Positions 24,932-34,159 of a stretch of 64,000 nt of DNA are shown here, piece after piece (position 1 is the first letter of the stretch; every line of letters starts with the position of its first letter). The notes under the pieces were generated by a model. The model worked only from the letters and a program-made list of their open reading frames with translations, had not been told where the DNA came from and ran no database searches. Source of the DNA: Dastarcus helophoroides. Lineage: Eukaryota > Arthropoda > Insecta > Coleoptera > Bothrideridae. The stretch is taken from NCBI GenBank assembly GCA_028583605.1, contig CM053330.1, forward strand, positions 22,408,129 through 22,472,128. Direction: 5' to 3'. The position numbers and the translations under genes were made by a program.

Positions 24932-25175
24932 CAGGGTTATTCAATTAAAAAATGCAACTTTGTCAAAAAACTTAAAAACACGATGTTCAATTGATTTTCC
25001 ATGGCGTCATCTTCATCGGTGACAAAACCCTACTAGTTTGTTAATTTAATCAATTTTGTATCTTAATAATAACAAATTTAGCAATTATTTTTCATTTTTG
25101 ACTCTTATTGATGATATTATCATTGTTAATTTTATTAAACATTTTTGCGATGCGCACTTAATTTGAATCACCCTG
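24932..25175. mobile_element. Short TA-flanked MITE (244 bp) related to the element at 46541
   Basis: Ends CAGGGTTATTC and GAATCACCCTG, with TA on both flanks. The right portion (TTTTGTATCTTAATAATAAC, then ACTTAATTTGAATCACCCTG) corresponds to 47725-47778. It looks like a solo, rearranged terminal-repeat copy of the transposon at 46541-47778. Confidence 0.65.
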
Positions 25176-25194
25176 TATACTAAGGTATTGTTTT

Positions 25195-25345
25195 TTCTAG
25201 TTTGTCATGAAGAATGATTTTAAAGGCTTCCATGGCCAAAATCATCAATCGTTTCTTCTTCCGAGATTATATTTTGTTAAAGTCTTCGATGTTTTGCTCC
25301 TCATCTTAGGAAGCTTCGTCAGGAAGAAGGAAATAAAAATTCAAG
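25195..25345 (-). repeat. Penelope-like tail relic with broken hammerhead-like motif
   Basis: Aligns by eye with 60560-60700: AAGGCTTCCATGGCCA, TTTCTTCTTCCG, CGATGTTTTGCTCC and GGAAGCTTCGTCAGGAA correspond to its AAGGCTTCCACGGCCA, CTTCTTCCGGG, CGACGTTTCGCCC and GGGAGCTTCTTCAGGAA. On the minus strand the hammerhead-like motif (25327-25283) has CUGACGA and a 5-bp stem I (UCUUC with GAAGA), but the conserved GAAA reads AAAA. Confidence 0.6.
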
Positions 25346-27344
25346 GCAGAAGAGAACCGTTATGCATTATGTCAACCAACAGATGAAACTCACTTGCAGA
25401 GAATATGAAATAAGAACCAAAATTTAAGCCAGAACACCGTGAGCTATTGATATGATTTGCATAATGAGTTGCCATGCTTTTTGGGTCTTTCTCGTTTACG
25501 TCTGGTAGGTTTTTAGGATTTTTAAATGTTGATGGGGGAGTTATTTAATTTTTTTTGTCCCAAAATAAGTAAAGTGGTGTTAGCAACGTAGGTGTCGGAG
25601 GTTCCAAAGGATTAAAGGCAAACAAAATTTCTAAAAGCGGATATATTCAAGCTATGACATATGCATGCAATCTCGAGAAGGAAGGGAATTAAGTTTGAAA
25701 CTCACTAATACTGCCGCGTAAGCACAATGTGGTATGCATGCACTCTCATCAAAGTTTGCAAATTATTCCTTGATAAATCAAGGCCTCCGGCTTTGTGAAA
25801 ACTTGACTAACATGGTGAAAGCTTATATTGCCGCACGTGTTAATGGCAATCGTTAATTACCCTCTAAAGAAATTTAGAGCATCCACAGTTTTAAAATAAT
25901 GTTAACATAAGTTCCTATAATGGGCCAAACTTAATCCCAAAGGAAATAAGTGGGTGAAGATGATCTAATTAGTTTCGAATAACTTTCTGGCAAAATATAA
26001 TTTATTACTTTAACCCTAATGTGATTAGCTATTTGAATATCTCCAAGAATGATTAAAGAACCTTGAAACAAATTTAATCCAGAAAATTGAACAATTAAAA
26101 CCTAACTGAGCAATATTAAGAAAAACAATGTAACAAAAGCAACAACCGATGATGCTTTACAACTGCAAAGCAAACCGATTCCGAGTATATGATGATGATT
26201 AGGCCTATTTGTAAAATTATTTATACATCATTTTAATTCATTAAGCATTTGTTCCTCTTTAGAGTGGTTGATGTAAATTGCAAAAATGAATTAGTTTTAT
26301 TATTTAGAAAGCTCAAAAACAGCCTTGAAAGAAGTTAACACTTTTAAGTAGTGGTTATTAGGCTTTGCATGAATAAATTTGCACCTTACAGGATTATGTT
26401 ATTTAAGCAAACTTATGTTCAAAACTTCAGTGTTTAGAGTTAAGAAAGGATTTTTGAACATTCGTCCCTTAAGAGTGTTAAACAGGGGATAAAATCTGTT
26501 GCCACTTTTAACCTAGAAATGTGGAAATTTGTGTATAGGTTTTTGTCTATACATAAAAGGGATTCACATTAGCGTTTTTCGAAATTTATTTCCTTGAGGG
26601 GTAAAGTAAATATTAAACTGTCCTAGAAATATACTGAAGGTCTTACCATGTACAGGAATATCTAATGCAAATTACACAAAGTGGTTTGGTATTTTTATAC
26701 CATTCCTAAAGAGCCTGTGGGGTGGAAAACATTTAGCATGTTTATACAATGCTTCCTTAAAATTTTATTTTATCTTAGAATATTGGAACAGAGTGTCAAT
26801 ATGTTACATGGAAAATAAATAATAAATCTGTTAAATTTCGTCGCATATAATATAGCTATTTTTAAAAATGTAATTTGAAATAACAACGCAGTTTTAAAAA
26901 GTGATGTGGTTGCAAGTTACTTACGTAGTACTATCCAAAATATAAAACTCTCACCAGATTCATTATCTTCAAAGAAATTAAAGTGGGGAATTACATTACT
27001 AACTGTAACATATATAAATGCACTTCTCTGAAATAGAGTATAAGGCATATAAATAAATAAGTTTACATCTAAGAATAACTATTTTTAGTGCATCAGTTGT
27101 ATAGGTTTATTTCCTGAAGTTCTATATTTAGATCTGTAAATGTATTTATAAAGTCGTAAATTATAGCAGATGTGTAGATTTATTGCAATATTGCTATAAT
27201 GATGTTAGATTTCCCTTATTGTGTAGCATGAGAAGTTCTAAGATAAAAGTGTCGTAATAGATATTTTTAAAGTTTTATCGAGTCTAGTCGTAACAATATT
27301 TTGTTGTTGTCGAGTAAGCAGCTCTTCACGAACAGAATAAACTT
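25346..27344. other. AT-rich intron sequence
   Basis: Two kilobases with no ORF above background, no splice-bounded exon on the minus strand and no repeat relation that I could recognise. Confidence 0.45.
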
Positions 27345-27880
27345 GATGTTTTTTTCAATTTATTTAACATTTCTTCGGCCCAGTTTGGAAATATTTAAAT
27401 TTTTATGGTTTATTGACAATTTTCTAAACAGTTTTTAAAATGCGACTACGTGATATTTAAATTTATTGAAAACGTACAGGATATACTTCTTCCGGGATTG
27501 GACCGTGTCCAATCCCGGAAGAAGTATATCCTGTACTGACTCTGGCCGTGGAAGCCTTCGTTATCTTATTGAAAACGTCACTTTATGACAGTTCACAAAT
27601 TAAGAGGTTATTTTATTTTACATAGAATAGGAATAATGAAAAATAGGAGACCAAAAATTAGATGTTTTTTTCAATTTATTTAACATTTCTTCGGCCCAGT
27701 TTGGAAATATTTAAATTTTTCTGGTTTGTTGACAATTTTCTAAACAGTTTTTGAAATGTGACTACGTGATATTTATAAATTTATTGAAAACGTCACTTCA
27801 TGACAGTTCACAAATTAAGAGGTTAGTTTATTTTACATAGAATAGGAATAATGAAAAATAGGAGACCAAAAAATTAGATG
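27345..27880 (+). repeat. Tandem pair of a ~220-bp repeat
   Basis: Copy 1 (27345-27660, interrupted by a 90-bp insert at 27476-27565 plus a duplicated 13-mer) and copy 2 (27661-27880) share TTTTTTTCAATTTATTTAAC, TTCTTCGGCCCAGTTTGG, TGACAATTTTCTAAACAG, CTACGTGATATTT, TTTATTGAAAACGTCACTT, CAGTTCACAAATTAAGAGGT and ATAGGAGACCAAAAA. Further copies lie at 28362-28545 and, as a 60-bp piece, at 35758-35817. No coding capacity. Confidence 0.85.
27476..27565 (+). mobile_element. 90-bp Penelope-tail insert with 13-bp target duplication and perfect 30-bp palindrome
   Basis: The insert is flanked by a perfect 13-bp direct repeat TTATTGAAAACGT (27463-27475 and 27566-27578), present once in the uninterrupted copy 2. 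Arms 27474-27503 and 27507-27536 are perfect 30-nt inverted complements around a CGT spacer. The second arm plus the following CTGGCCGTGGAAGCCTTCGT TATC is the reverse complement of 60560-60619, the Penelope-like tail. The structure fits a 5'-truncated retro-insertion whose 5' end carries an inverted copy of its own sequence. Confidence 0.8.
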
Positions 27881-27950
27881 TGGAAAAAATAAAAATTTTT
27901 GTTTTTTTGATAAATTAGGAAAATATAAAAAAATACATAAAAAGGTTGTA

Positions 27951-27997
27951 GCACTGGACATCGATGTTTCGCTCTCATTTGAGCTCGTCAGCACTGC
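27951..27997 (-). ncRNA. Hammerhead-ribozyme motif (near-consensus)
   Basis: Minus strand reads CUGACGA (27991-27985), stem II GCUC-AAAUGA-GAGC, GAAA (27970-27967), then the self-complementary ACAUCGAUGU as a minimal stem III, and C17 at 27957 as the predicted cleavage position (GUC). Flanks GCAGUG and CAGUGC form stem I with one G-G mismatch. All core positions agree with the hammerhead consensus. Minimal stem III is a feature of retroelement hammerheads. The host repeat here is unclassified; it lies between the tandem repeats and a foldback. Confidence 0.65.
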
Positions 27998-28320
27998 ATA
28001 ACATGGAAAAGGAACAATGAGGAAGAAATACTTAAAAATAAAAAAAAAATTTTAAAATATAAAAAAGAAAAATAAATAAATTTTAACATGAATAGACGTT
28101 TCATCATCAATTTACTGTGTTAAAAATTTAAATATTTGAAGCCCGATCCACAAGAAACAACTACTCCGAGGGCTAATACCCCTTCCGGCATTGAACTACA
28201 CTTGTGGGTCGAACTTATATGCTCTTGGTGACTACTGTTCCTAACCGCTGAAATCTATTCAGCTTGGTAGTTAGAAGCACTCACCATTTGCGGAGTCCGT
28301 TCGTTCCGTTAGAGGAATAG

Positions 28321-28608
28321 GTTTATTCTTCATGGTAGACCCTTATTGACCGGAAATATTATGTTTTTTTCAATTTATTTAACATTTCTTCAGCCCAGTT
28401 TGGAAATATTTAAATTTTTATGGTTTACTGACAATTTTCTAAACAGTTTTTGAAATGCGACTACGTGATATTTAAATTTATTGAAAACGTCACTTCATGA
28501 CAGTTCACAAATTAAGAGGTTATTTTATTTTACATAGAATAGAAATGTTAAATAAATTGAAAAAACATAATATTTCCGGTCAATAAGGGTCTACCATGAA
28601 GAATAAAC
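28321..28608. repeat. Foldback (69-bp arms) enclosing a third copy of the ~220-bp repeat
   Basis: Arms 28321-28389 and 28541-28608 are inverted complements differing by one base in a T/A run: GTTTATTCTTCATGGTAGAC and CCTTATTGACCGGAAATATT, followed by ATG and TTCAATTTATTTAACATTTC. The interior is the repeat seen at 27345-27880. Just upstream, 28140-28320 is GC-richer, with ACTACTCCGAGGGCTAATAC and GCATTGAACTACACTTGTGG, and is not explained. Confidence 0.85.
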
Positions 28609-28797
28609 TTGATATTAACAAAATTTGACATATTGGGTGCCAAACTAACTCTAATAAGTTGCCACAAATCTCCTTTTGCAAGCATATTTAGAAAAAGTAC
28701 ACTTTTTGCTACTACTTTGTATGATCACTTTTGTCTTGACACTGTATGTTTTGGCAGCTGTTTGACTAGAGTGAATACTAGCCGTCTTCTAAATATA

Positions 28798-30174
28798 CAG
28801 GCTGGACCATAAGTAATGGTACACACAGAGCAATGGTGGATTTTTCGAATAAAAAGAATGTGATTTAGCTACATTTACCTTATACCAAAAGTTGATATTA
28901 ACAGAGATACAGGGTGTCAAAGTTGAAACAAAAATTTCGATTTTTTCGTATAATTATAGAATCAATTGTAATAAAGGCACGAAATTTGGCACAAGGAAGT
29001 TTCTTAAGTCGACAAACTCTAATTTGCTGACATATTACCAATAGCTGATAGGGGGCGCTATCTGCGCTATCCTGCATAATTTTAAATCATCATAACTTTT
29101 TGTGCACCCACGTATACTAATTTTAAATGGGTTATTTTATTTTCCCATCTTTTTTACGTAAAAAAGGTAAACTTTGTGAAAGTTGATACCAGCAACCGTT
29201 TCCAAGATATTTGCCTTTAAAGCTTGACGTGCATTGGTTTTAAATTACTAAGATATTAAATTTTCGAAGGAGGCTTGAAAAAAAGTAATCATAAGACAGC
29301 TTTGAAACTAATTTATGTCAAATATTACTTTGCTGATAATATTATTACCTAAATTTTAAAATTCTCAGTAAAGAAAATCCAAAAAATTCAAACGTAATTT
29401 ATTTTCTAACATAGAGATGTGAGATATGATGTCCGAGTTCGCACAAGAAAATTTTAATAGTTTGGGTGATCAAAGCAGATATTTGGAGATGAATTTCAAT
29501 AAAGGACAGCCAGATTTTTAATTGCTTATAACCGCTCTTCATGAAAAAGGTCATTTCCCACATACTTATTTTTGAAAATAAATTTTGTTTTGGTATTTTA
29601 TTTAAATTTGCTTTAGTAATTTAAAAAATGGGTGCAATAATAATGTCAGTAGAGTAATATTTGATATAAACTATTTTAGAGTCAGTTTTATTACTTTTAT
29701 TTTGAAACCTACTGCGAAAAATTCACATTTACATAACTTAAAATAAACGTACGACAAACTTTGAAGGCAAATATCTTGAAAACGGTTGCTTGTATCAACA
29801 TTTAGAAAGTATAACTTTTTTACGTAGAAAATGTAGGTAAATAAAAATATCTATTTAAAATAAGTGTACATGAAGGCACAAAAAAGTTATGATGCTTTAG
29901 AATAATACAAGGTAGCGCAGGTGGCGCCCTCTATGAGTTACTGACAATCTGTTAGCAAATTAGAATTTCTTGACCAAAGAAACCTCCTTATACCAAATTT
30001 CTTGTCTATAGTGCAATGTGTTCATTAGATATACGAAAAAATCACAATTTTTTTTTCAACTTTGACACCCTGTATATATCAACTTTTGGTATAAGGTAAA
30101 TGTGGCCAAATCACATTATTTTTATACGGAAAATCTACTCTTGCTTTATGTACCATTACTTATGGTCCAGCCTG
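28798..30174 (+). mobile_element. Self-complementary TA-flanked element, copy 3 (1377 bp, best termini)
   Basis: Ends CAGGCTGGACCATAAGTAAT and its exact complement ATTACTTATGGTCCAGCCTG, with TA on both sides (28796-28797 and 30175-30176). Each half (about 620 bp) is an imperfect inverted copy of the other, so the whole element is one long hairpin. Paired landmarks are TTACCTTATACCAAAAGTTG, GGGGGCGCTATCTGCGCTA / AGCGCAGGTGGCGCCC, CATCATAACTTTTT and GCAACCGTTTCCAAGATATT. No ORF. A Tc1/mariner-type non-autonomous element is the likeliest class. Confidence 0.9.
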
Positions 30175-30237
30175 TATATTGTTCCTAAATTTCCGAGCTT
30201 TTGTAAAAGCCTAAGGATTTTCTAGGAGAAATTTTAC

Positions 30238-30489
30238 TTATCTCTGTAGGTGCAGATTGTTCCTGTTCCAGGAGAAGTAGCTCCTGTAAAACAATGCTTC
30301 GCATGAGCAAGATAAGTGTTCTGCAGTTCCTTGGCTTCGGCAAGTCTCTGACTTCGCTTTGCCTATCTTTTTGTGATGGCATCTTAATGCGTAGTGTCCT
30401 GTGAGAAGTCCTGTTATTAACCTTAATTTCGGTTGCTGAGGTCGAGAACTTACTTCATCTTCGTGTGCTAATATGAGATGATTTTTCAA
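30238..30489 (-). pseudogene. Non-LTR retrotransposon C-terminal (RNase H-bearing type) fragment
   Basis: The minus-strand ORF of 83 residues contains LRLITGLLTGHYALRCHHKK, then CRSQGTAEHLSCSCEALFYR. The pattern LTGH..LR.H, followed by C..(C)..E.HL.C.C.AL, is the typical tail of insect non-LTR elements that end in RNase H and a Cys/His motif (I/R1-like groups). One of the expected Cys residues is altered and upstream domains are missing, so it is a short relic. It abuts the foldback element at 28798-30174. Confidence 0.65.
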
Positions 30490-32170
30490 TTTAAGTCTAA
30501 TTTACTACATAAAAGTCGAAATTGTGAGAAAAAGTCTAATTTTTTGAAAAAAAGGCTAAATTTTCAAAAAAAGGCAAAAATAGTTAAAAGTTTGAACAAC
30601 GGTGAAAATTTTCAAAAAAAAGGAAATATAAAAATTTGCAGAGAATTTAAACAATGTTTTAACATAATCAGATGTACAAAAAAAAAATCAAAATTTTGAA
30701 AAACGTTGATATCTTGAGTCAAAATTCCCGAAAAATTCGAGTATCAATCGATATTTTTGCGCGTTATCGATTCGAAAATTCATACTGCGTGAATTGTAAC
30801 CACTTTGTTTCCAAACTGATTTCGGAACACTACAATTATAATTAAGTTAACCAACTGACTAATCAACTAACTAACTTACTGCTTAATTAACCAACTGAGG
30901 AAAAAAGGATTGCGCATTTATGGGCTTCCGGTTTTCCAGACGGATCTCCGTACAGATAAGATTATCGCTTGCGGAAATTTCTTAAGCGCTTATCTGCCTT
31001 TTGATTCATTATCGCGGCCGCTTCCTATTATCAAACCTTTCTAGAGAGTTCCTTACAAAATTGCTAATACAAATTCTATAACTGCATTTAGTTACAATTA
31101 AAGAAAGGCAAAATTGTAAAAGGGTTGAAATTTACAAAATAACTTGAAATTTGGAAAAGGTAGATATTAAAATCAAATGACAATTTCTAACTTCGAAATT
31201 TTCAAAATATTTCAATATATTTTAAAAATATATTTCCATAAAGTCAAGATTTTCAATAAAAATAAAAAAATCGGATTTTTCAAAAAGTCGCTATTTTCAA
31301 AAAGTCAAAGTTTAAGAAAAGGCCGCAATTTTGAAAAAGGTCGAGCTAAAAAAATCAATCGAAAAGTGAGTCATTGTTTTAAAGGTCGAAACTTTCAAAA
31401 AATTAAAATTTTCGAAATAAGTATAATGTTAGAAATCGACTTTAAAAACAATCAGATTTGAAAAAAAATTAAGATTTTGAGTCAAAATTTTAAAAGAAGT
31501 ATACATTATGAATAACAAGATGGAAATTTCGAAAGGTCAAATTTTTTAAAAAGATTTATTAAAGCAACTAAAACACTGAATAGTCAAAATTTTTACAAAA
31601 ATATAAAATGTTTTAAACGGTATACAGATCTTCGGAAAAGTTAAAACTTAAAAATAATAAGAGAAATCGAAATTTTGACAAAAGAGAGTCGAAATTCTGC
31701 AATATATTATCGAAATTTGGAACAAATCCAAGCTTTCAAAATAACTCGACATTATGAAAAAATGCATTGTCAAGTTTTCAAAAAAAATCCATAAAATCGA
31801 AAATCTAAATTTTGCCAAAACTCTGAAAAAAATTATTCCAAAAATATTCAAGACTTCGGAAAAAAGTCAAAATATATACAAAATATTGTGTGTTAGCGAA
31901 AAAATTTAAGTTTCCAAAAAAAATCAAAATATATCTATATAAAATTCAGAATTTTAAAAAAGTTGGAATTTCGAAAAAGTGAAAATATCGAAAACAAATC
32001 AAAACTTTCAAAATTAAATCAAAATTTTAAGAAGAAGTTGAAATTTCGGGGGTCGAGCGAGAAAAGGTTGACACTTTGAAGAAAGCGGATGTTTTAAAAA
32101 TGTCGAAATTTTTGAAATAAGCCGAACAATAAAAATCGTACTCTTCAAAATAATTTGGCATTTTCAAAAA
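30490..32170. repeat. Degenerate simple-sequence region (GTCAAAATTTT-type units)
   Basis: About 1.7 kb built of irregular ~15-25-bp units around GTCGAAATTTTGAAAAA and TTTTCAAAAAGTC in both orientations. It gives runs of Lys/Phe/Asn codons in chance ORFs (30478-30699, 31177-31461), which I reject as genes. A small island with TTCCGGTTTTCCAGACGGA and TCGCGGCCGCTTCC at about 30925-31025 is not repetitive. The same unit style recurs at 61440-62280. Confidence 0.7.
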
Positions 32171-32324
32171 GATTACCTAAGGATGCTTTCTCTTCTTTTA
32201 GGCAAAGGAAGGTGCGGGTCTCGGCTAGTATACCATAATCAGCTATCCATAGTTACAAGCAATCAATTACATAAGTTGTTTGTAAAATATATTGAATTTG
32301 CATTTTATTTGAATATTTAATATA

Positions 32325-32636
32325 CAGGCTGGACCATAAGTAATGGTACATAGAGCAAGAGTAGATTTTTCGTATAAAAATAACGTAATTTAGCTACATT
32401 TACCTTATACCAAAAGTTGATATTACCAGAGATACAGGGTGTCAAAGTTGAAAAGAAAATTGTGAGTTTTTCGCATAACTGATAACACATTTCACTATAG
32501 ACAAGGAATTTGGCATAGAAGGGTTTCTTTGGTCAAGAAATTCAAATTTGCTAACGGATTGTCAGTAACTCATAGGGGGCGCCACCTGCGTTACCTTGTA
32601 TTATTCTAAAGCATCATAACTTTTTTGTGCCTCCAT
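32325..32636 (-). mobile_element. Self-complementary element, single-arm fragment (copy 4)
   Basis: Starts CAGGCTGGACCATAAGTAAT after TA and follows the complement of the right arm of copy 3 through TTTCTTTGGTCAAGAAATTC, GGGGGCGCCACCTGCG and CATAACTTTTTTGTGCCTCC. It stops abruptly at about 32636. Only one arm is present, so it cannot fold on itself. Confidence 0.85.
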
Positions 32637-32875
32637 ACCAAATGACATAGAATTTGTTCTTCAAAATGATGAAAAATTTCCATACTTTTTGAAACAATTT
32701 TAAAATTTTACAGACATAATCTTTAAACTAGAAGACTAAGAACATATTTAATTAGGTATATGTCAGTTTATAAATTGACATCTTTAGAGTTTTTTGTTTA
32801 TTGCAACATTACATTCTGAAGGATTTTTTGTTGAAAATTTTGTCAATACCTTAGTCTTCAAGGTAGACATTCGTA

Positions 32876-33740
32876 AAGAGGTGGGTTGAATCCTATAAAG
32901 CCAACGAAGATTTTCCCGATAGAGGTAAATCGGAAGTCACAATAAAATAGCAGGATAAAGTCATCTTACAACTGTTTAAGAGCAATTCTACTCTACAATT
33001 ACGTGACACCAAAGCCAAGCTAGCTAAGAGAGAAGTTGACGTCAGCATAAATACCATTTGACCGAGAAAAGCATACAATATCGAAGCACGAGGCAAAACC
33101 CGTTGTTTTCGAAGACCTACAGGAAAAAATGTCTGGGCTGTCGAAAATCTCGACTGCGATTGGTCCAATATAATTTTATCTGACAAAGCATCGTTCTGGA
33201 CATGGGCTTTCATAAGGTATGTTGGTAAGCGATTGCTTCAGTGAACCATTAAACACCCAGTTAAACTTTATGTTTGGGGATGTTACTCTGAGCACGGTTT
33301 TAGGTGTTTAGAGCTTTTTATGCAAAACTTGGATGCTCAGAAAATGGTCATTATTTATAAACATGGTTTTCTAAAGCCTGTCCAGAAAATGTTTGGTGTC
33401 AAAAGCGAAGACTGGATTTTAGGGTAGGACAATGATCCAAAACATCGGAGTCGCCAGTGTACCTCATGGACAGCAGAAACTGGCATCGTAATTTCAGACT
33501 GGTTTTTACAGTCTCTTGATGCAAATCCAATGAAAATTATTTGGAGCACTGCAATGAGAAAGCTTGCAGGAACACATGTCTTCATCTTCAAGCAGCTTTC
33601 GCGAAAAATCCGAGAGATATGGCCCTTATTACTCCTGTGCTGAAAAGCTGGCAGAAAGTATGCCCAAAGGGCGCTAGGCTATTCTGAAAAGCAATGGGGA
33701 TTGGACCATGTAATAGGTAGTTACGCTGTGAGTTTTTTAA
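32876..33740 (+). pseudogene. Tc1-like transposase relic
   Basis: Plus-strand frame 2 gives KANEDFPDRGKSEVT, LRDTKAKLAKREVDVSINTI, DCDWSNIILSDKASFWTW (first catalytic Asp, codon 33182), VKLYVWGCYSEHGF, DNDPKHRS (second Asp, codon 33434) and LDANPMKIIWSTAMRKLAG. In the last block the expected catalytic Glu of NPIE is Lys (codon about 33533). In-frame stops lie at 32948, 33056, about 33241 and 33425, so it is dead. Minus-strand ORFs 32893-33213 and 33355-33591 are antisense shadows. Terminal repeats were not found. Confidence 0.8.
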
Positions 33741-34157
33741 CGTACTTTCAATTAAAAAGTAAAAATCAAAAAATCTTCTGTAGTTTTCCTAAAACCGAGG
33801 AACGCTTCTTGATAAACATACTGAATATAAAACAAGATATATAGACCCAACACACCTTTATTTCAAATGAAGGCTTAATTATCTAACTTGATTGCTTTTC
33901 TATTAACTGAATAAAAAACAAATTTATCATACCAGTTAAAAAAAATTGAAATATGCAAAATAAAAAAACTGCATATGCATTTGTTGAAAACGTCTAAATA
34001 TGCAAATATGCACTGTATTTGCATTTTTGCATATAATCCCAGCTCTAGTTATAAGCAATCTCTGACAACCAAATGTTTGGATGGTTAGTTTCTAATAATT
34101 TGTCAAATTTCTTTTCGCATTTATCACCATCTTTTTACTACGTAGCATTAAATATAA
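33741..34157. other. AT-rich stretch with ATGCAAAT-like repeats
   Basis: From about 33950 to 34045 there are repeated ATATGCAAATATGCA phrases ending in ATAATCCCAGCTCTAG, whose complement CTAGAGCTGGGATTAT resembles a hAT-type terminus. No partner end or 8-bp duplication was found. Confidence 0.3.
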
Positions 34158-34159
34158 TA

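Noticed and set aside
32893..33591. Minus-strand ORFs of 106 and 78 codons
   Set aside because: They are antisense to the Tc1-like transposase relic, whose catalytic blocks are readable on the plus strand.
33950..34045. hAT-type terminus at AATCCCAGCTCTAG
   Set aside because: No opposite terminus or 8-bp duplication could be located.
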